Shown here: positions 63,425 through 64,000 of the stretch, one piece after another
Layout of the letters: each line of letters opens with the position of its first letter
Numbering within the stretch: the stretch's first letter is position 1
Assembly (NCBI GenBank): GCA_021083345.1
Contig: JAJGRE010000001.1
Location: 620,001-684,000 of the forward strand
From: Calditrichales bacterium MX18-03
Lineage (GTDB): Bacteria > Bacillota > Clostridia > Lutisporales > Lutisporaceae
Length of the DNA: 64,000 bases
Direction: 5' to 3'
Program-made: the position numbers and the translations under genes
Notes under the pieces: generated by a model
What the model saw: only the letters and a program-made list of their open reading frames with translations
Databases searched by the model: none
Told to the model about the DNA's origin: nothing

Positions 63425-64000
63425 TTATCCCCTCTCGCGTAAAAAATCAACAATCGCTTCCATTTTCATACCCCGTGAGCCTTTAACCAGCACCACATCT
63501 CCCGGTATCAATATATCCAGCAATTGCGCCATTGTATCCAGATTATGGTCGAAGCTGAAAATCGCGGCTTTATCCATCCCGGCTGCAGCTGCGCCTTCAG
63601 CCATATGCACAGCCATATCGCCCACCGTTATCAGAACATCCGCTCCTGAGGCGGCAACAAAGCCTCCCACATTAAAATGAGCCTTCTCCGCAGTATCCCC
63701 CAACTCCAGCATATTTCCCAATATGCATACCGTTCTTCCACTATTTTTCAAGCTGCGTAACGCACTGACGGCAGCTTCCATGGAATCCGGATTGGCATTG
63801 TAAACATCATTGACGATCAAAGTACCGCTTCTCAAACGCACCATATCCATTCTCATCTTGGAAGGTTTGAAGCACTGTAAGCCCTCCCTGATGTCGCAGG
63901 CCTTCATGCCGAAATAGCGGCCGATGCTGATTGCGGATAAAGCATTATATACATTATGGATACCTGGAATGGACACCTCAAAATACTCCGGTATACCGTC
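63425..64000 (-). CDS. murF: UDP-MurNAc-tripeptide:D-Ala-D-Ala ligase, partial
   Basis: The reading frame stays open to the window edge, so only about the C-terminal 190 residues are seen. PGIHNVYNALSAISIG is the central-domain motif of MurF, and VYNANPDSMEAAVSAL and LGNMLELGDTAEKAH are typical MurF C-terminal segments. An internal GTG at 63976 is not the true start. The 5' part lies beyond base 64000. Confidence 0.95.
   Translation of the reverse strand, partial: DGIPEYFEVSIPGIHNVYNALSAISIGRYFGMKACDIREGLQCFKPSKMRMDMVRLRSGTLIVNDVYNANPDSMEAAVSALRSLKNSGRTVCILGNMLELGDTAEKAHFNVGGFVAASGADVLITVGDMAVHMAEGAAAAGMDKAAIFSFDHNLDTMAQLLDILIPGDVVLVKGSRGMKMEAIVDFLRERG

Overview
The window reads as a chromosomal segment of an anaerobic, endospore-forming member of the Clostridia. 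Supporting genes are spoIVA, spoIIGA, sigE and sigG, the oxygen-sensitive ribonucleotide reductase pair nrdD/nrdG, a V-type ATPase, T-box and FMN-riboswitch leaders, and strong AGGAGG ribosome binding sites. I cannot name a species. Almost all genes are on the minus strand. The plus-strand genes are a DUF1540 protein, a B12/radical SAM enzyme, a ferritin-like protein, two M29 aminopeptidases, a 48-residue peptide and an ornithine cyclodeaminase homologue. I saw no rRNA, tRNA, CRISPR array, prophage or transposase gene.

Layout, left to right. 0-2.8 kb: a DUF1540 peptide, then a YtrA-type GntR/ABC-transporter operon with a perfect palindromic operator. 2.9-11.4 kb: a complete V-type ATPase operon (H-I-K-E-C-F-A-B-D) whose proteolipid carries the ligand set of the Na+-translocating Enterococcus hirae enzyme. 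11.5-19 kb: a palindromic repeat, tandem endonuclease III paralogues, a B12-radical SAM protein, a ferritin-like protein, a zinc phospholipase C-like protein and tandem M29 aminopeptidases. 19-22.8 kb: ribDE-ribBA-ribH behind an FMN riboswitch. 22.9-25.5 kb: an XpaC-like protein, a second copy of the palindromic repeat, a tiny ORF and the cyclodeaminase homologue. 25.5-31.6 kb: spoIVA, gpsA, plsY, der and a DUF512 radical SAM protein.

31.7-38.8 kb: a phosphate regulon island (pstS-pstCAB-phoU plus phoP-phoR) with two PHO boxes of 11-bp periodicity. 38.8-43.1 kb: pgeF, a T-box-controlled cysE, a B3/B4-domain protein and an NSS transporter. 43.3-44.5 kb: three small low-complexity genes of unknown function, the least explained part of the window. 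44.7-50.1 kb: a T-box-controlled thrS, then nrdR-nrdD-nrdG with predicted NrdR boxes. 50.2-64 kb: ylmC, sigG, sigE, spoIIGA and a division/cell-wall cluster (ftsZ, sbp, two DUF881 genes, ftsQ, murA, murG, spoVE/ftsW, murD, mraY, and murF cut by the window edge).

The window is mostly core genome. The observations most worth following are the two covarying ~165-bp palindromic repeats, the three-gene low-complexity cluster, the extended PHO boxes, the 29-bp-arm hairpin after the M29 genes, and a near-identical tract inside those two paralogues.
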